A stretch of 64,000 bases of DNA from Erinaceus europaeus (taxonomy: Eukaryota; Chordata; Mammalia; Eulipotyphla; Erinaceidae): the NCBI RefSeq assembly GCF_950295315.1, contig NC_080175.1, positions 82,153,566-82,217,565 on the forward strand, given 5' to 3'. Positions within the stretch are counted from its first letter, which is position 1. Each line of letters opens with the position of its first letter. This document shows, one piece after another, positions 1-11,643 of the stretch. Position numbers and translations under genes: made by a program. Below the pieces are notes generated by a model that saw only the letters and a list, made by a program, of their open reading frames with translations, searched no databases and had not been told where the DNA came from.

Positions 1-275
1 TTATAAACTGAAGTCTTATAAACTTGAATACTGCTGTATAAAAAGTTCTAAATTGAGTTTTCTAAAGTTCTGATGAAAAAGATACATTTTACTAGTATTT
101 GAATAGAATAAATTAGTTAAAGGAAAGTAAATGACTGGGAATGATAGAAACAGTAGTGAATAAAAGATAATTTGCAGGATTTCAGGTGAGCATTCATAAT
201 AAATGATATCCTTTTCATTTATAAAATGTTATAGATGCAACTAGAAAGACAGATGCCTGGGGAAATGCCAGCTCT

Positions 276-327
276 TTCCTTCCTTCCTTCCTTCCTTCCT
301 TCCTTCCTTCCTTCCTTCCTTCCTTCC
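276..327. repeat. (CCTT)n microsatellite
   Basis: Uninterrupted tetranucleotide run, about 13 units. It abuts the A-rich (here T-rich) 3' end of the SINE to its right, the usual birthplace of such microsatellites. Confidence 0.97.
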
Positions 328-600
328 AGATATTGCCAAGGATTGGCATCTACAGAACACACTACTCCTCCTGGCCACTTTATAATTTTCTTTATATTTA
401 TTTATTTATTATCTGACAGGACAGAGAGAAATTAACTGGGCAGGGGGAGGTAGAGGGTAGATAGAGAGACCCTTGCACTGTAGCTTCACCACTAGTGAAA
501 CTTGCTCCCTTTCAGATGTAGATGGAAACTTAAGCCCGGGTCCTTGTACATGGTACCTTGTGCTTTTAAGGGGTGCCCCACTGCCTGCTTTAGGGCCTCT
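328..600 (-). mobile_element. Long-form tRNA-derived SINE, degraded
   Basis: Read on the minus strand: degenerate tRNA-like head (near 540-600), then a TCTCT-rich body seen on the plus strand as an agacagag/gagaga tract at 412-470, then the long-form 3' segment (plus strand 335-385, ending ctcctcctggccac). The 28110-28460 copy has the same order. Many substitutions make it an old copy; no clear TSD. Confidence 0.75.
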
Positions 601-746
601 TTTTTCTCTGTTAGTGACCCATATTTGAAGCTGGTACTCATTGCACTGGAAGAAGCACATGTCCGGTGGTATATTTTGTTCTCTATATGAAAATTTAAGC
701 CTGGGACTGGATCTTCTTCTTTTCCTCTTTGATCCTTCCTTCTTTT

Positions 747-850
747 TTCCTTCCTTCCTTCCTTCCTTCCTTCCTTCCTTCCTTCCTTCCTTCCTCCTTT
801 TCTTTCTCCCTCTCCCCTCTTTCTTTCTTTTTCTCTTTCTCTCTCTCTTT
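747..850. repeat. (TTCC)n microsatellite and pyrimidine tract
   Basis: About 12 TTCC units (747-796) run into a C/T-only tract up to 850. It sits exactly at the 3' end of the L1 fragment that follows, so it probably grew from that element's A-rich tail. Confidence 0.93.
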
Positions 851-1890
851 TTATTAGTGATTTAATGATTAACAAGATTGCAGGATAAGAGGGGTTCAAT
901 TCTATGCAATTCATGCCATCGGAGTTCCATAACCCATGTCCTCCATTGGAAGCTTCCCTAATCTTATCTTTCTAGAGTATAGTCCAAAGAAGTTTATGGG
1001 GTGCAGAAGGTGGAAGGTTTGGTTTCTGTAATTGCTTCTCTTCTGGATGTGGGCATTGCCAGGTCAATCTGTACCACCAGCCTGTTTTGATCTTCCCATA
1101 GCGGCGGCGGGGCTCTGAGAAGGGGAAGTTCCAGGACACATTGGTGAGGTCATCTGCCCAAGGAAGTCAAGTCGGCATAATGGTAGCATCTGCAATGTGG
1201 TGACCGAAAAGCATTAAAATATAAAGCAGAGCAAATTATTCAATAATCAGGAACCTAAAGGTAAGAATATAGCAGATGAGATTTATGGTCTTCATGTTGG
1301 AGGGAGCAAGGAAGTCTATTTTAGCTATATTTGATGGGTCTGTGACTTCACTAATTTTTGCCTGGACCGGAGAGCTAATGTGCAGGTGGGCTAAAATGTA
1401 GTCTGTGAGGATTGTGTCAGAGTTGGGAACAGGACCAGAAATCTGGATCAGAGCAGAGAGTAGCTCCCAAATATGGGAAAATATATAAATACTGGAAACT
1501 GTAAAACCCATTGATCTGACCCAGGGCCCATGTCTACTCATATTTAGCACAGTAGCCTGTGTAACCCCTGCATCCCTGTCAGTCTGAGCTCGCAGTCCAT
1601 GTCATCAGCTAGGAACATTCTAGGCTGCACTTATTTCAGACTGGCATACTTTAATGTTGGCACTTTTAAGATCACTACCAGGCCACCCCTTTATCTGGGG
1701 CCCCAGTCAGAGAATCCTTGGATTCTCACATGAATCTAAAGGGCCTACACCTCTAACAGATCCCTTTCTCCACCATCTCTGGTTATCTCCATCAGGAACA
1801 GCATCATAAACCCCCTTGTGGAACTCCATAGGACATTGACTTCAATGGAGGACAACAATGGTAAAAAGGTAAAAATTGTCCTGCTCTCTA
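850..1890 (-). mobile_element. Old L1 3' UTR fragment
   Basis: Same order of blocks as the 3' UTR of the L1 at 25535-26455: a terminal block with ataagaggggttcaattc, a block with gtgcagaaggtggaaggt at 1003-1020, then ggacacattggtgaggtc at 1135. It is considerably diverged, so an older subfamily. No ORF2 is attached on its right; 1900-2040 could not be assigned. Confidence 0.8.
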
Positions 1891-2138
1891 AAGGGAGGCT
1901 GAGTCAACATTCTCTTTCTTTCTTCCTTTATTTCTTTGTCAGAACACTATTCAGCTCTAGATTAAGGAAATACTTATGAGCCTCAGGCATGAAGCCATTT
2001 TCATAACCATCATTCAGTTTCTTTAACCCCTGGAGCCAACTTACATGGATTTTTTTATTGCTGAATTTGATGATTCTTTATATATTTTGTTATTAGTTTT
2101 TTTGTATGATGTGTGACATGTATAGGACCTTCTCTCTA

Positions 2139-2421
2139 GGGAGTTGGGCTGTAGCGCAGCGGGTTAAGCGCAGGTGGCGCAAAGCACAAGGACCGGCATA
2201 AGGATCCCGGTTCGAACCCCGGCTCCCCACCTGCAGGGGAGTCGCTTCACAGGCAGTGAAGCAGGTCTGCAGGTGTCTATCTTTCTCTCCTCCTCTCTGT
2301 CTTCCCCTCCTCTCTCCATTTCTCTCTGTCCTATCCAACAATGACAACAATAATAACTACAACAATAAAACAACAAGGGTAACAAAAGGGAATAAATAAA
2401 TAAAATAAATATTAAAAAAAA
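2139..2421 (+). mobile_element. SINE type A, full length
   Basis: tRNA-like head with A box (tagcgcagcgg) and B box (ggttcgaaccc), a body containing cacctgcaggggagtcgc, then a CT-rich part, a caacaa region and an A-rich tail. It is flanked by a perfect 13-bp TSD, gaccttctctcta (2126-2138 and 2422-2434). It interrupts the older inverted L1, so it is younger than that L1. The internal A and B boxes are the RNA polymerase III promoter of such elements. Confidence 0.95.
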
Positions 2422-2920
2422 GACCTTCTCTCTATAGGGAGATTCTCTGTCTTAGTGGTGGCTCTTTCATAGTGTAAAAGCTTTTCAGTTTGCTGCAGTC
2501 CCATTAGTTTTGTTTCACCTCTGTTTTTCTTTTCTTTTCCTTACAGTTGGACCTGAGTCATCAAAGATGTTCAAAAAGCTTATGTTGAAAAGAGTTCTAG
2601 CAATACTTTCCTCTAAATATTTTATGATTTCTGGTCTGACATTCAAATTATAAATACTGCTCAGCTGTTAAAAATGATGAAATCAACTCCTTTGCTTTAT
2701 CTTGGATGGATCTTGAAGAAATTATGCTAAAGGAGATAAACCAAAATGAGAATGTATACCAGATGATTTTACTCACAGGTGGAATTTAAGAAATAAGGTA
2801 ATAAGAAAAAACGCACAGTAAAACTTGGACTGGGTGTGGTGTTTTGCACTAAAGCACAGGACTCCAAGGAAAGAGGGAAAAGGGGAGGGGTTATGGGTTG
2901 CAGCTCTGGTGCTTATGCGT

Positions 2921-2922
2921 AA

Positions 2923-2952
<30 letters not shown>
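2921..2952. repeat. (GAT)n microsatellite
   Basis: About 10 perfect trinucleotide units within the L1 3' UTR fragment. Confidence 0.95.
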
Positions 2953-2953
<1 letters not shown>

Positions 2954-3065
2954 AGATGACTTAAATAGGAGATAAGAGTGCTTGGAAGACAACTATGAGA
3001 GGGAGATGAGAAGTTATAGTCATATGCCAACAACTCTAGTATAAACCATTAACCTTGTAATAAAG

Positions 3066-3372
3066 AGCATGACTTTTTGGATTACTATTACATTATCAAA
3101 GTTTTGAGGGAGCATTACTTCTGTTATTTTCAAAATTGGTGAAAAATCACAAAATGTATTCAACAGTGCACTCTTCTATATCATTCACGCAAGCAATTAC
3201 TATGAAAGTAAATATGCCACAATCAGTAGGAATTCTTTCAAAAGCAGATTATTAGAAATGACAGCTTTACAAAAGGTTTTGCTAATTAGTCAATTGCTTT
3301 GCCTGCTCAAGATAGATAGAAGATATCTAAAAGTAAAAAAAAAAAATGTAAACAAATTAGTAAGGATATATT
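3066..3372. other. Single-copy AT-rich DNA
   Basis: About 300 bases between the inverted L1 and the next SINE. No repeat family of this window, RNA gene or coding pattern was seen; a short A run lies near 3336. Confidence 0.5.
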
Positions 3373-3374
3373 CA

Positions 3375-3545
3375 AAAGTTTTTTTTTAAATAGAAACAGA
3401 AAGAAATGGAGAGAAAAAGGAAGAGAGACATAAACCTGCAGCTCTGCTTCACTACTCGTGAACCTTGCCCTCTGCAGGTGGGGACTGGGGGATTGAACCA
3501 GGGACCTTGTACATTCAACCAGGTACACCAATCCCTCACCCCCCA
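3375..3545 (-). mobile_element. SINE type B, old
   Basis: Minus-strand head (tggtgtacctggttgaatg) and B box region (ggttcaatccc), a body with cctgcagagggcaagg, and a T run at the left as the A tail. Diverged; no certain TSD. Confidence 0.8.
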
Positions 3546-3549
3546 AAGC

Positions 3550-3960
3550 TTAGCTATATTTTTAACAGTATATTTGTAGAACTACCTTTCTTTAAACCCA
3601 TTGCCATGTTTAGATTTTATGCAAGTTTGTTGGCTTCTGTTTTGTTTTATTGATCAAATGTTACTGTTCTAATGATCTGAAGTATAAAAAAAGGAATGAG
3701 AGTGAGTTGGAAAGTTCTGGTAAATGTGGCAGTCAGTGAGAGATGTCAGGCTTAAATTATTTTTTTCTATGATAATTATGGATATACAAGTCAAAGTTGA
3801 GGCAATTTGGGTAGAGGTAGCAACTAGGACATTAAATCTGAGAAATAAAAAGGAAACATGTTCCAAAAGACTAGGACAGATTTATGTCAACTATTTATTC
3901 TTAGATCTTAACACTATAGTCAGCTCTATAAAGAATCAATTACATATTTATAGAGTATTC
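3550..3960. other. Single-copy AT-rich DNA
   Basis: An open frame on the plus strand (3724-3984) runs through this stretch and into the next SINE. Its composition is biased by A/T, and no splice-site-bounded segment or known domain was seen. Confidence 0.5.
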
Positions 3961-3964
3961 CTTT

Positions 3965-4160
3965 CATTTCTTTATTGGACATAAACAGAGAAATTGAGAT
4001 GGAAAGAGAGATAAAGAGGGAGAAAGAGAGACACCTGCAGCACTGCTTCACTGTTTGTAAAGCGTTCCTCCTGAAGATGGGCGTCAGGGCTTGAACATGG
4101 GTCTTTGAACATGTGTGCTCAACCAGCAGTACCACCACCTGCTCATGCACCACGGTCAGT
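3965..4160 (-). mobile_element. SINE type B, old
   Basis: The plus strand shows the reverse-complement order: tttctttattggacat (tail side), gagaga body, cacctgcagcactgcttcac, then a degenerate head ending near accaccacctgctc. No clear TSD. Confidence 0.8.
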
Positions 4161-4231
4161 TATAGTCTATGTGAATTATAAATACATTTGGAAATTAAAC
4201 TTAAATTTTCATTAAAATTACATGCAACGAT

Positions 4232-4625
4232 GACATATTGAAGCTAGTCGGTGGTGCACCTGGTTAAGCACACATGGTACTATGTGTGAAGACCCACATA
4301 AGGAGGTGCGTTCCAGCCCCCCCACTCTCCATTTGCCCTGGGGATGCTTTACAAGTGGCAAAGTAAGTCTGCAGGTGTCTATCTTCCTCTCTTCCCCATC
4401 CTCTTTCAATTTCTCTCTGCCCCATTGAATAAAATGGCAGGGAAAAAAAAAGAGAAAAAAATGGCCATCAAAAGCAGTGGATGTGTAGTGCTGAATCCTA
4501 CCAATGACTCTGGAAGAAAAAATAGAAAGAAGGAAAGAGAGGAATAAAGAAAGAAAGAAAGAAAGAAAGAGGGACAGGAATAAAGAAAGAAAAGAAAAGA
4601 AGAAAAGAGAATAAAGAAGAAATAT
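4232..4625 (+). mobile_element. Long-form SINE with (AAAG)n tail
   Basis: Head gtcggtggtgcacctggttaag, B-box region and TCT-rich body (to about 4430), then the long-form 3' segment (gcagtggatgtgtagtgctga), then an A/G tail expanded to (AAAG)n at 4545-4570 and 4580-4620. Flanking atattg on both sides is a weak TSD. Confidence 0.85.
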
Positions 4626-4674
4626 TGTTACCATATTACTAATTGGAAGTTAATACTGATCACATGATTATGTT

Positions 4675-4860
4675 TATGGCAGGGGATATAGCTCAGCTTG
4701 TATTAGCATCAACTTGCTTGTCTGATGCTTAGAGGCCACAGGTTCAAGCCTTGATTCAACGTTTTGCAACAGAATAGCAGGTGTTCTTGTTTCTTTCTGT
4801 CTCTTTTATTTCATGGTCTCTTCATAGCAAATGAATAATATATGTAGTGATCTTAATGTG
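4675..4860 (+). mobile_element. Old tRNA-derived SINE, type E
   Basis: Begins ggggatatagctcagctt, a tRNA-like A-box pattern, followed by aggttcaagcc as B box and a TCTGTCTC-type body. Strongly diverged. Confidence 0.6.
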
Positions 4861-4879
4861 TACAATAAGAATACTAGGA

Positions 4880-5045
4880 TAAGTGGGTAGCAGGCAGCCT
4901 GGTAGAGCTCCTTACAGTGCCTGAGACCCTAGATTTAAGTCTTCAGATTATATGGGAATACTTTGACACAAGAGGAAGTTTCATGGATGGTGCAGCAGCT
5001 GTGGGTGTGTCTTTATCTGCAATGATATTAATGCATATAAAATAG
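4880..5045 (+). mobile_element. Old SINE, type E-like
   Basis: Pattern gtgggtagcaggcagcctggtagagctcctta followed by a weak B-box region and a gtgtgtctttatctg body. The assignment rests on layout more than identity. Confidence 0.45.
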
Positions 5046-5049
5046 TTGT

Positions 5050-5980
5050 AAATTAACTTATTACTATTTCACTGCTTCTACAATTTGAGAGAAATTAAAA
5101 TGTCATTGAAGTTCCACTAGATTATCAAATACTTTGATATATAAGAGACATTTAGAAATTTTTATACTTTGGCTTAATATCCACAAACTTAAATAAAAAT
5201 GTCATAAATATAGCACAATTATGTATGTGCCTTAATATTTTCAGGAAACCTTCATACATAATATTCCCCAAGATACTTATATCAGTGCTTTTTGCATTAT
5301 ATATTTTCTCTCTTTTTTTGAATCAATGTTTTCTCAAACCTTCCTGGAACACAACCTCACAGACATTGTTTAAAAAAAAAAAGAAAACTACTGTGTAAAT
5401 CACTTTGGAGAATGATGCTGTATATAATGTATTTTATTCTACACTATGACTGACTCAAGTGTTTCACATAGTAGGTATTCAGTACCTGTTGATTAAATGC
5501 AGATAATTTGGGATCTATAAATCATATACACATCTATTGCAAGCTCCCCATTTGAATGGAACAGATTACGGTATAGTTCAAACAAGGCAGGTCAATTCCT
5601 TTTGTTCATTTGTAATCTCGTTGAAGTTAATAGACTTTATAAGTCATTCTCAGAGAGTAAGTAACTCAGTTGAGGAGCTATCTTAACTTTCAGTACACAA
5701 CTGAACTACTTGTGTTGGGACTGAGTTACTGCTATATGTTCCTTAGGCACTGGTGGTGCCTTGCAGACTTATTAAGGAAGTTTAAGGCATTGAACTGATA
5801 CTTTTAAGTAACCAGTGTTCCATGTTGCTATACACTAAGAGAGAAAACAAAAATATACTTATTTTAGAAAAAGTAATATGGCAAGCCTTTATCTTCTTAC
5901 ACTTCTTTTAGTATATGAACTGTTTTAAAGACCAAACTAAGAGTATGTAAAAATATCCTTTCTTTATAATTAAATTAAAA
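5050..5980. other. Single-copy AT-rich DNA
   Basis: No ORF above background, no member of the repeat families defined here, and only short homopolymer runs (for example an A run near 5372). Confidence 0.55.
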
Positions 5981-5987
5981 ATATGGA

Positions 5988-6180
5988 GCTGAAGAGATAG
6001 CTCATTAGGCAGGGTGCTTACATTGCAATGCACACATTCTAGGCTTAAACACCAGTATCAGGAGAGACTATGACAACAGAAGTTTCATTGCGTTAGTTTC
6101 TCCCTGCCACATCTCAATGAAAATGTAGCCCAGAGCAGTGGCATCAAGGATGCACTAGGCAATAGCTCTGCTAAATATAT
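5988..6180 (+). mobile_element. Old SINE, type E
   Basis: Head gagctgaagagatagctca with the same layout as 53853-54030 and 4675-4860; the body contains tttctccctgcc and the 3' part cccagagcagtggcat. Heavily mutated. Confidence 0.6.
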
Positions 6181-6204
6181 ATATTACAAAGAAAGACTAA
6201 TATA

Positions 6205-6440
6205 GGGGCAGGGCGGTAGCTCAGCAGGTTAAGTGCACAGAGCACAAAGCACACAGATTGGAGTAAGGATCCCAGTTCAAGCCCCTGGCTCCCCACCTGC
6301 AGGGGGGGTCACTTCACAGGCGGTGAAGCAGGTCTGCAGCTGTCTATCTTTCTCTCCCCCCTCTGTCTTTCCCTCCTCTCTCAGTTTCTCTCTGTCCCAT
6401 CCGACAACTACGATAGCAATAATTTTTAAAAAAGGAAGAA
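6205..6440 (+). mobile_element. SINE type A
   Basis: Head ggggcagggcggtagctcagc, B box ggttcaagccc-like at 6275, body cacctgcaggggggg, CT tract, A-rich tail. The flanks aaagactaat and aaagacttaat form a probable TSD with a one-base indel. Confidence 0.9.
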
Positions 6441-6449
6441 AAAGACTTA

Positions 6450-7370
6450 ATAGTGAGATGAAGCAGAAACCCAGGATATGATGGTTGATCCAGACAGAGA
6501 GAGAGAAAGAACTCTGTTTTGGAACAGTTACAAAACTATAGGAATGTATGTTTTACATCATAAAAGGAAAACAGTAACAATTTATTCTTGTTTCCAAAAC
6601 TTTGTAAAGTTTCATTCTTCTCCTAAAGACAAAATTCATACATGCTCGATATTGTCATCTAAAATAAAGAAAAACATATGAACGTTATTCTCCAACACTT
6701 GGTACTGATTTAAAATTTAATATGTAATTATCCAGTGCTACTGTAAGTCTATCAAATAATAAAATTTGGTTTTCTCATTACCTTCTTTTGGAAATGAAAT
6801 TTTAAATAGCTTTCTTTAACACTAGTTCTGTCTTTTATATGCTACCTTTATATAGATTAATGAGAAAATGAAAAGAAGAGGGTACATATTTTAAGTTTCA
6901 GTTCTAGGGGTCATGATAGGAAAGTTTATCACTATGTTCCCAGAGTGTGTATACACTTTGACAAATTACTGCAACACTGAACTTTGGTATACTGCATAAA
7001 TGAGTTTATAGACTCATGGTATTCAGTCTCAGTTGTTATTTGTATACATTATTCCTCACTTATTATAGATTGATGGGTTTCTTTTTTTAATCTTATAATT
7101 CCTGTAAAAGCAGCCTCATTCCCTTTAACTTCCTCTCAGGGATCACAAGTGTTATGAATTTAGCTCGTATTCTTCATAAGTACATACTGGAGATATACAG
7201 AGTATATGATTTAGTTGATAGTTCAATCAACTCTTGCTTCTCAGTCACATTTTAAAACAAAATATGACTAAAGAAATTAAGATTCCTATTTGAATTTAAT
7301 GAGTAAAACACATAATTAAATTAGAAAAATGTATTGTGATGAAATAATGTAAGGACAAAATAAATAAACT
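6450..7370. other. Single-copy AT-rich DNA left of the large L1
   Basis: Nothing recognisable. The right edge (about 7371) is a sharp junction with L1 sequence that lacks the terminal 0.9 kb of 3' UTR and any poly(A). Confidence 0.55.
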
Positions 7371-7785
7371 TTGAAAAGTCCTTTTGTTATGGTTTGCTGT
7401 ACAGTATCCAGTATCTTGTATATAGCTGTGCTATTGGTTGCTTCTGATCTACTTGGTCTAGGCTTTTGAGAGAGTCCGCCTATCAAATATACAGCCTATA
7501 TATTAAAAAGATTCAGTCTGTGTTTTAAAAAACTTCGAGACATACAATTAATTTCCCCCCTCTCGTATAAATTAACTAGTGATTTATATGACTATATTTT
7601 ACTAGGAGTGTACATAAACACCATTCCCACCACCAAAAGACTGTGACCCATCCCTTCCACTCACTCCCACCCCCCACTGTCTCAGGAAGCTGCATGTCTA
7701 CCCCTCACCTTAGGTTTTTTACTTTGATGCCCTACTTACAATTTGGTCAGGTCCTGCTTTTAGTTTCCCTTTCAGATCTTCTTAG

Positions 7786-10700
7786 TCAACTTCTGTTGAT
7801 GAGTGGGATCATCCCATACTCATCTTTATCTTTCTGACTTAGCTCACTTAACACAATTCCTTCTAGCTCTGTCCAAGATGGGTCAGAGAAGGTGGGTTCA
7901 TTGTTCTTGATAGCTGCATAGTATTCCATTGTGTATATATACCACAGCTTTCTCAACCACTCATCAACCTAGGTTGCTTCCAGGTTTTAGCTATTATGAA
8001 TTGTGCTGCTATGAACATAGGAGTATACACCTCATTTTGGTTGGGTGTTATGGAGTCCTTGGGGTATAACCCCAGGAGAGGAATTACTGGATCATATGGA
8101 AGGTCCATGTCTAGCCTTCTGAGAGTTTTCCAGACTGCTCTCCACAGAGGCTGGACCAATTTACATTCCCACCAGCAATGTAAAAGGGTTCCTCTGTCCC
8201 CACAACCTCTTCAGCATTTGTTGCTGCTGTCCTTTTTGATGTATGCCACTCTTACAGGAGTGAGGTAGTATCTCAATGTTGTCTTAATTTGCATTTCTCT
8301 GACAATCAGTGAACTAGAACGGTTTTTCCTATGTTTGTTAGCCTTTTGGATCTCCTCTGAGGTGAATGTTTTGTTCATATCCTCTGCCCATTTTTGGATG
8401 GGGTCATTTGCTTTTTTGGTGCTAAGTTTGCTGAGCTCTTTATATAGTTTGGTAATTAGTTTCTTGTCTGATGTCTGGCATGTGAAGATCTTCTCCCATT
8501 CTGTGAGTGGTCTCTTTGTTTGTTTAATAGTTTCTTTGGATGTGCAGAAGCTTTTCAATTTGAGGTAGTCCCATTGGTTTGTTTCTGCTTTAGTCTTCCT
8601 TGCAATTGGGTTTGATTCATCAAAGATGTCCTTGAGGTGTAGGTGGGAAATTGTTTTGCCAATGTTTCCCTCTAAGTATTTGATTGTTTCTGGTCTGACA
8701 TCTAGGTCATCGATCCATTTGGAGTTGATTTTTGTTTCTGGAGAGATAAAGTGGTTCAATTTCATTCTTCTGCATGTTACAACCCAGTTTTCCCAGCACC
8801 ATTTATTGAAGAGAGCCTCTTTCTTCCATTTAATACACTGGGCCCCCTTATCAAAGATTAGATGTCCATAGGTGTGGGGATTTATTTCTGGGCCTTCAAT
8901 TCTGTTCCATTAGTCTGTGTGCCTATTTTTGTTCCAGTACCATGCTGTTTTGATGATGATGGCTTTATAATAAAGTTTGAGGTCTGGGAGTGTGATGCCT
9001 CCATTTCTGTTTCTTTTCCTCAAGATGGTTTCGGCAATTCTAGGTGTTTTCAGGTTCCAGATAAATGATTGTAGTGTTTGTTTATTCTCTTAAAGAAGCT
9101 TGGTGGAACTTTGATGGGTATTGCATTAAATTTGTATATGGCTCTGGGGAGAATATTCATTTTGATGATATTTATTCTTCCAATCCATGAGCATGGGATA
9201 TCTTTCCTTTTCTTGGTATCAGTTTCTATTTCCTTGAATAGTGACTCATAGTTTTCAGTATACAAGTCTTTCACTTCTTTGGTCAACTTTATTCCTTGGT
9301 ATTTGATTGATTTTGCTGAAACAGTAAAGGGGAGTGATTTCTGGATGTCTTCTTCTTCAGATTTAGTGTTTGCATAAAGAAATGCCTCTGATTTTTGTAC
9401 ATTGATTTTGTAGCCTGATTCCTTGCTATATTTCCTAATAACTTCCAGTAGTTTTCTGCTGGATTCTTTAGGTTTTTCTATGTATACTATCATATTACTT
9501 TAAATAGTGAGAGCTTGACTTCTTCCCTTCCAATCTGTATTCCTTTGATTTCTTTCTCTTGCCTGATTGCTATGGCAATAACTTCCAATACTATGTTGAA
9601 GTGTAACGGTGACAGTGGACAGCCCTGTCTAGTCCCCGATCTGAGGGGGAATGCTTTCAGCTTCTGTCCATTGAGTATGATGTTGGCTGTAGGTTTGCTA
9701 TATATAGACTCCACTATCTTGAGGAGTTTCCGATCTTTTGTAGAGTTTTGAGCATGAATGGGTGTTGGATTTTGTCAAAGGCTTTCTCTGCATCTATTGA
9801 GATAATCATATGGTTTTTGGCTTTGCTTTTATTGATGTGGTTAAGGACATTCATTGACTTATGGATGTTGAACCAGCCTTCCATTCCTGGGATGAATCCC
9901 ACTTGGTCATGATGAACCATCTTTTTGATATGTAGCTTTATTGGGTTGGCCAAGATCTTGTTTAATATTTTGGCATCTATGCTAATCAGAGATATTGGTC
10001 TGTAGTTTTCCTTTTTTGTTCTTTCCCTATCAGCTTTTGGTATCAGGGTGATGTTGGCATCATAGAAGGTAGAAGGGAGTATTCCTGTTTCTTCAATATT
10101 ATGGAAAATCTTAAGAAATATGGGTACTAACTGTTTCCTGAAGGTTATGTAGAATTTGTTTGTGAAGCCATCTGGTCCAGGACTTTTGTTGTTGGGGAGA
10201 TTCTTAATAACGGTTTCAATTTCTTTGTCTGTGATTGGTGCATTTAGATTTTGTAGTTCTTCTTGGTTCAGTTTTGGAAGTGCATAGGTTTCTAGGAATT
10301 GTTCCATTTCTTCCAGATTCTCTAGCTTGGTGGCATATAGTTCTTTATAGAAGTTTCACAGGATTCTCTGGATTTCTGTGGTGTCAGTTGTGATATCTCC
10401 TTCATCGTTTACAATTCTATTAATTTGAGTCTTCTCTCTTTTTTGTTTGGTGATTCTGGCTAGGGGTTTGTCAATTGTGTTTAATCTTTCAAAGAACCAA
10501 CATTTGGCTTCATTGATCTTTTGTATGGTTCTTTTATTTTCGATGTGGTTTATTTCTGCTTGAACTTTAGTGATTTCTGTCCTTCTGGTTGCTTTAGGGT
10601 TCCTTTGTTCCTCTTCCTCTAAGTCCTTGAGGTGTGCAGTAAGGTCGTTCATTGAGCTTCTTCTTGGTGTTTAATATGTGATTATATGGCTATAAGGTTC

Positions 10701-11583
10701 CCTCTCAGTACTGCTTTAGCTGTGTCGCAAATATTTTGATAGGTTGTGTCTTCATTTTCATTTGATTCCAGGAACATATGAATTTCCTGCTTGAGTGTGT
10801 CTCTGACCCAGTAGATCTTAAGGAGTATGTTGTTTAGTTTCCAAATTCTGTGACTTTTAATAATTGTTTGTTTGTTGTTAAATGTTTGTTTTACTCCACT
10901 GTGGTCTGAGAATATACTAGGGATGATTTCAATGTTCTTGAATTTACTGATGCTGTCTTTGTGGCCTGACATATGGTCTATCCTTGAGTATGTGTTATGT
11001 GGATTTGAAAAGAAGGTGTATTCCAGTTTTTGGGATGAAGGACTCTGAAAATGTCCAAGAGGTCTAGTCTTTCAATCTCTTCATTTAATTCTCTTGTATC
11101 TTTGTCAGTTCTCTGCTTTGTTGATCTGTATATGTGTTAGAGTGGGGTATTGAAGTCTCCCACTATTATTGTATTACTATTGATGTATTTTTGAAATTCT
11201 TTCAGTAAGTGCTTGACGTGTTTAGATGGTCCCTCATTGGGCGCATAGATGTTAATATTTGTTAAGTCTTCTTGGCTGATTGATCCTCTAATCATTATTT
11301 AATGTCCTTGCCTATCTTTTATTACTTCATTTAAGTTAAAATCTATTGTGTCTGAGTTGATAATGGCTGTTCCTGCCCTTTTTTGTGGTCCGTTAGCCTA
11401 TATGATAGTTTTCCATCCTTTTACTTTAAGTATGTGTTTATCTTGTTGTGGCAGATGGGATTCTTGCAAGTAGTATATTGTTGGGTTATGTTTTCTGATC
11501 CATCCCTCCACTCTGTGCCTTTTGATGGATGAGTTTAAGCCATTGACATTTATTATTATGGATTTAATGTATTGTAGTGCCAT
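7786..11583 (-). pseudogene. L1 ORF2 (endonuclease-reverse transcriptase), disrupted
   Basis: In a living L1 this encodes the protein that nicks genomic DNA and copies L1 RNA at the nick. The frame from the ATG at 11583 to the TGA at 7786 would be about 1266 codons, the family's usual length. Recognisable pieces in order: N-terminal AP-endonuclease segment with INVNGLNS (11583-11398), the end of that domain with the SDH catalytic triplet (near 10909), RT fingers/palm with [14 protein letters not shown] (10307-9714), and the C-terminal segment with PLWRAVWKTL (8159-7953). Several frameshifts and stops separate them. The RT FADD-type site is lost: bases near 9496-9505 are changed relative to copy 2, which has FSDD there. 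It cannot make active protein. Confidence 0.95.
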
Positions 11584-11643
11584 TGTTCAAAATAAATGTT
11601 TGTTTGCTCTGGTATATTGCCAGTATTTTAGTGATGTTCTTGT

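Larger units (their letters stand above)
2045..3065 (+). mobile_element. Twin-primed (5'-inverted) L1 insertion, SINE nested inside
   Basis: The left part (2045-2650, minus SINE 2139-2421) is antisense ORF2 sequence matching 8400-8705 of the minus-strand L1 here. The right part (2651-3065) is sense ORF2 C-terminus and 3' UTR, from the equivalent of 7930 to the 3' end. The order antisense-internal followed by sense-3' with a gap of about 470 nt of L1 sequence is what twin priming produces. Both parts are old and carry no usable reading frame. The flanking TSD was not found. Confidence 0.7.

Noticed and set aside
492..914. 140-codon minus-strand frame with repeated KEGR
   Set aside because: Produced by the (TTCC)n microsatellite joined to L1 and SINE sequence.
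2139..2225. Possible tRNA gene (A and B boxes present)
   Set aside because: The same head recurs in many copies attached to a SINE body and A tail, cloverleaf pairing is poor, and a TSD bounds the whole unit.
4218..4634. 138-codon minus-strand frame
   Set aside because: Antisense of a SINE and its (AAAG)n tail.
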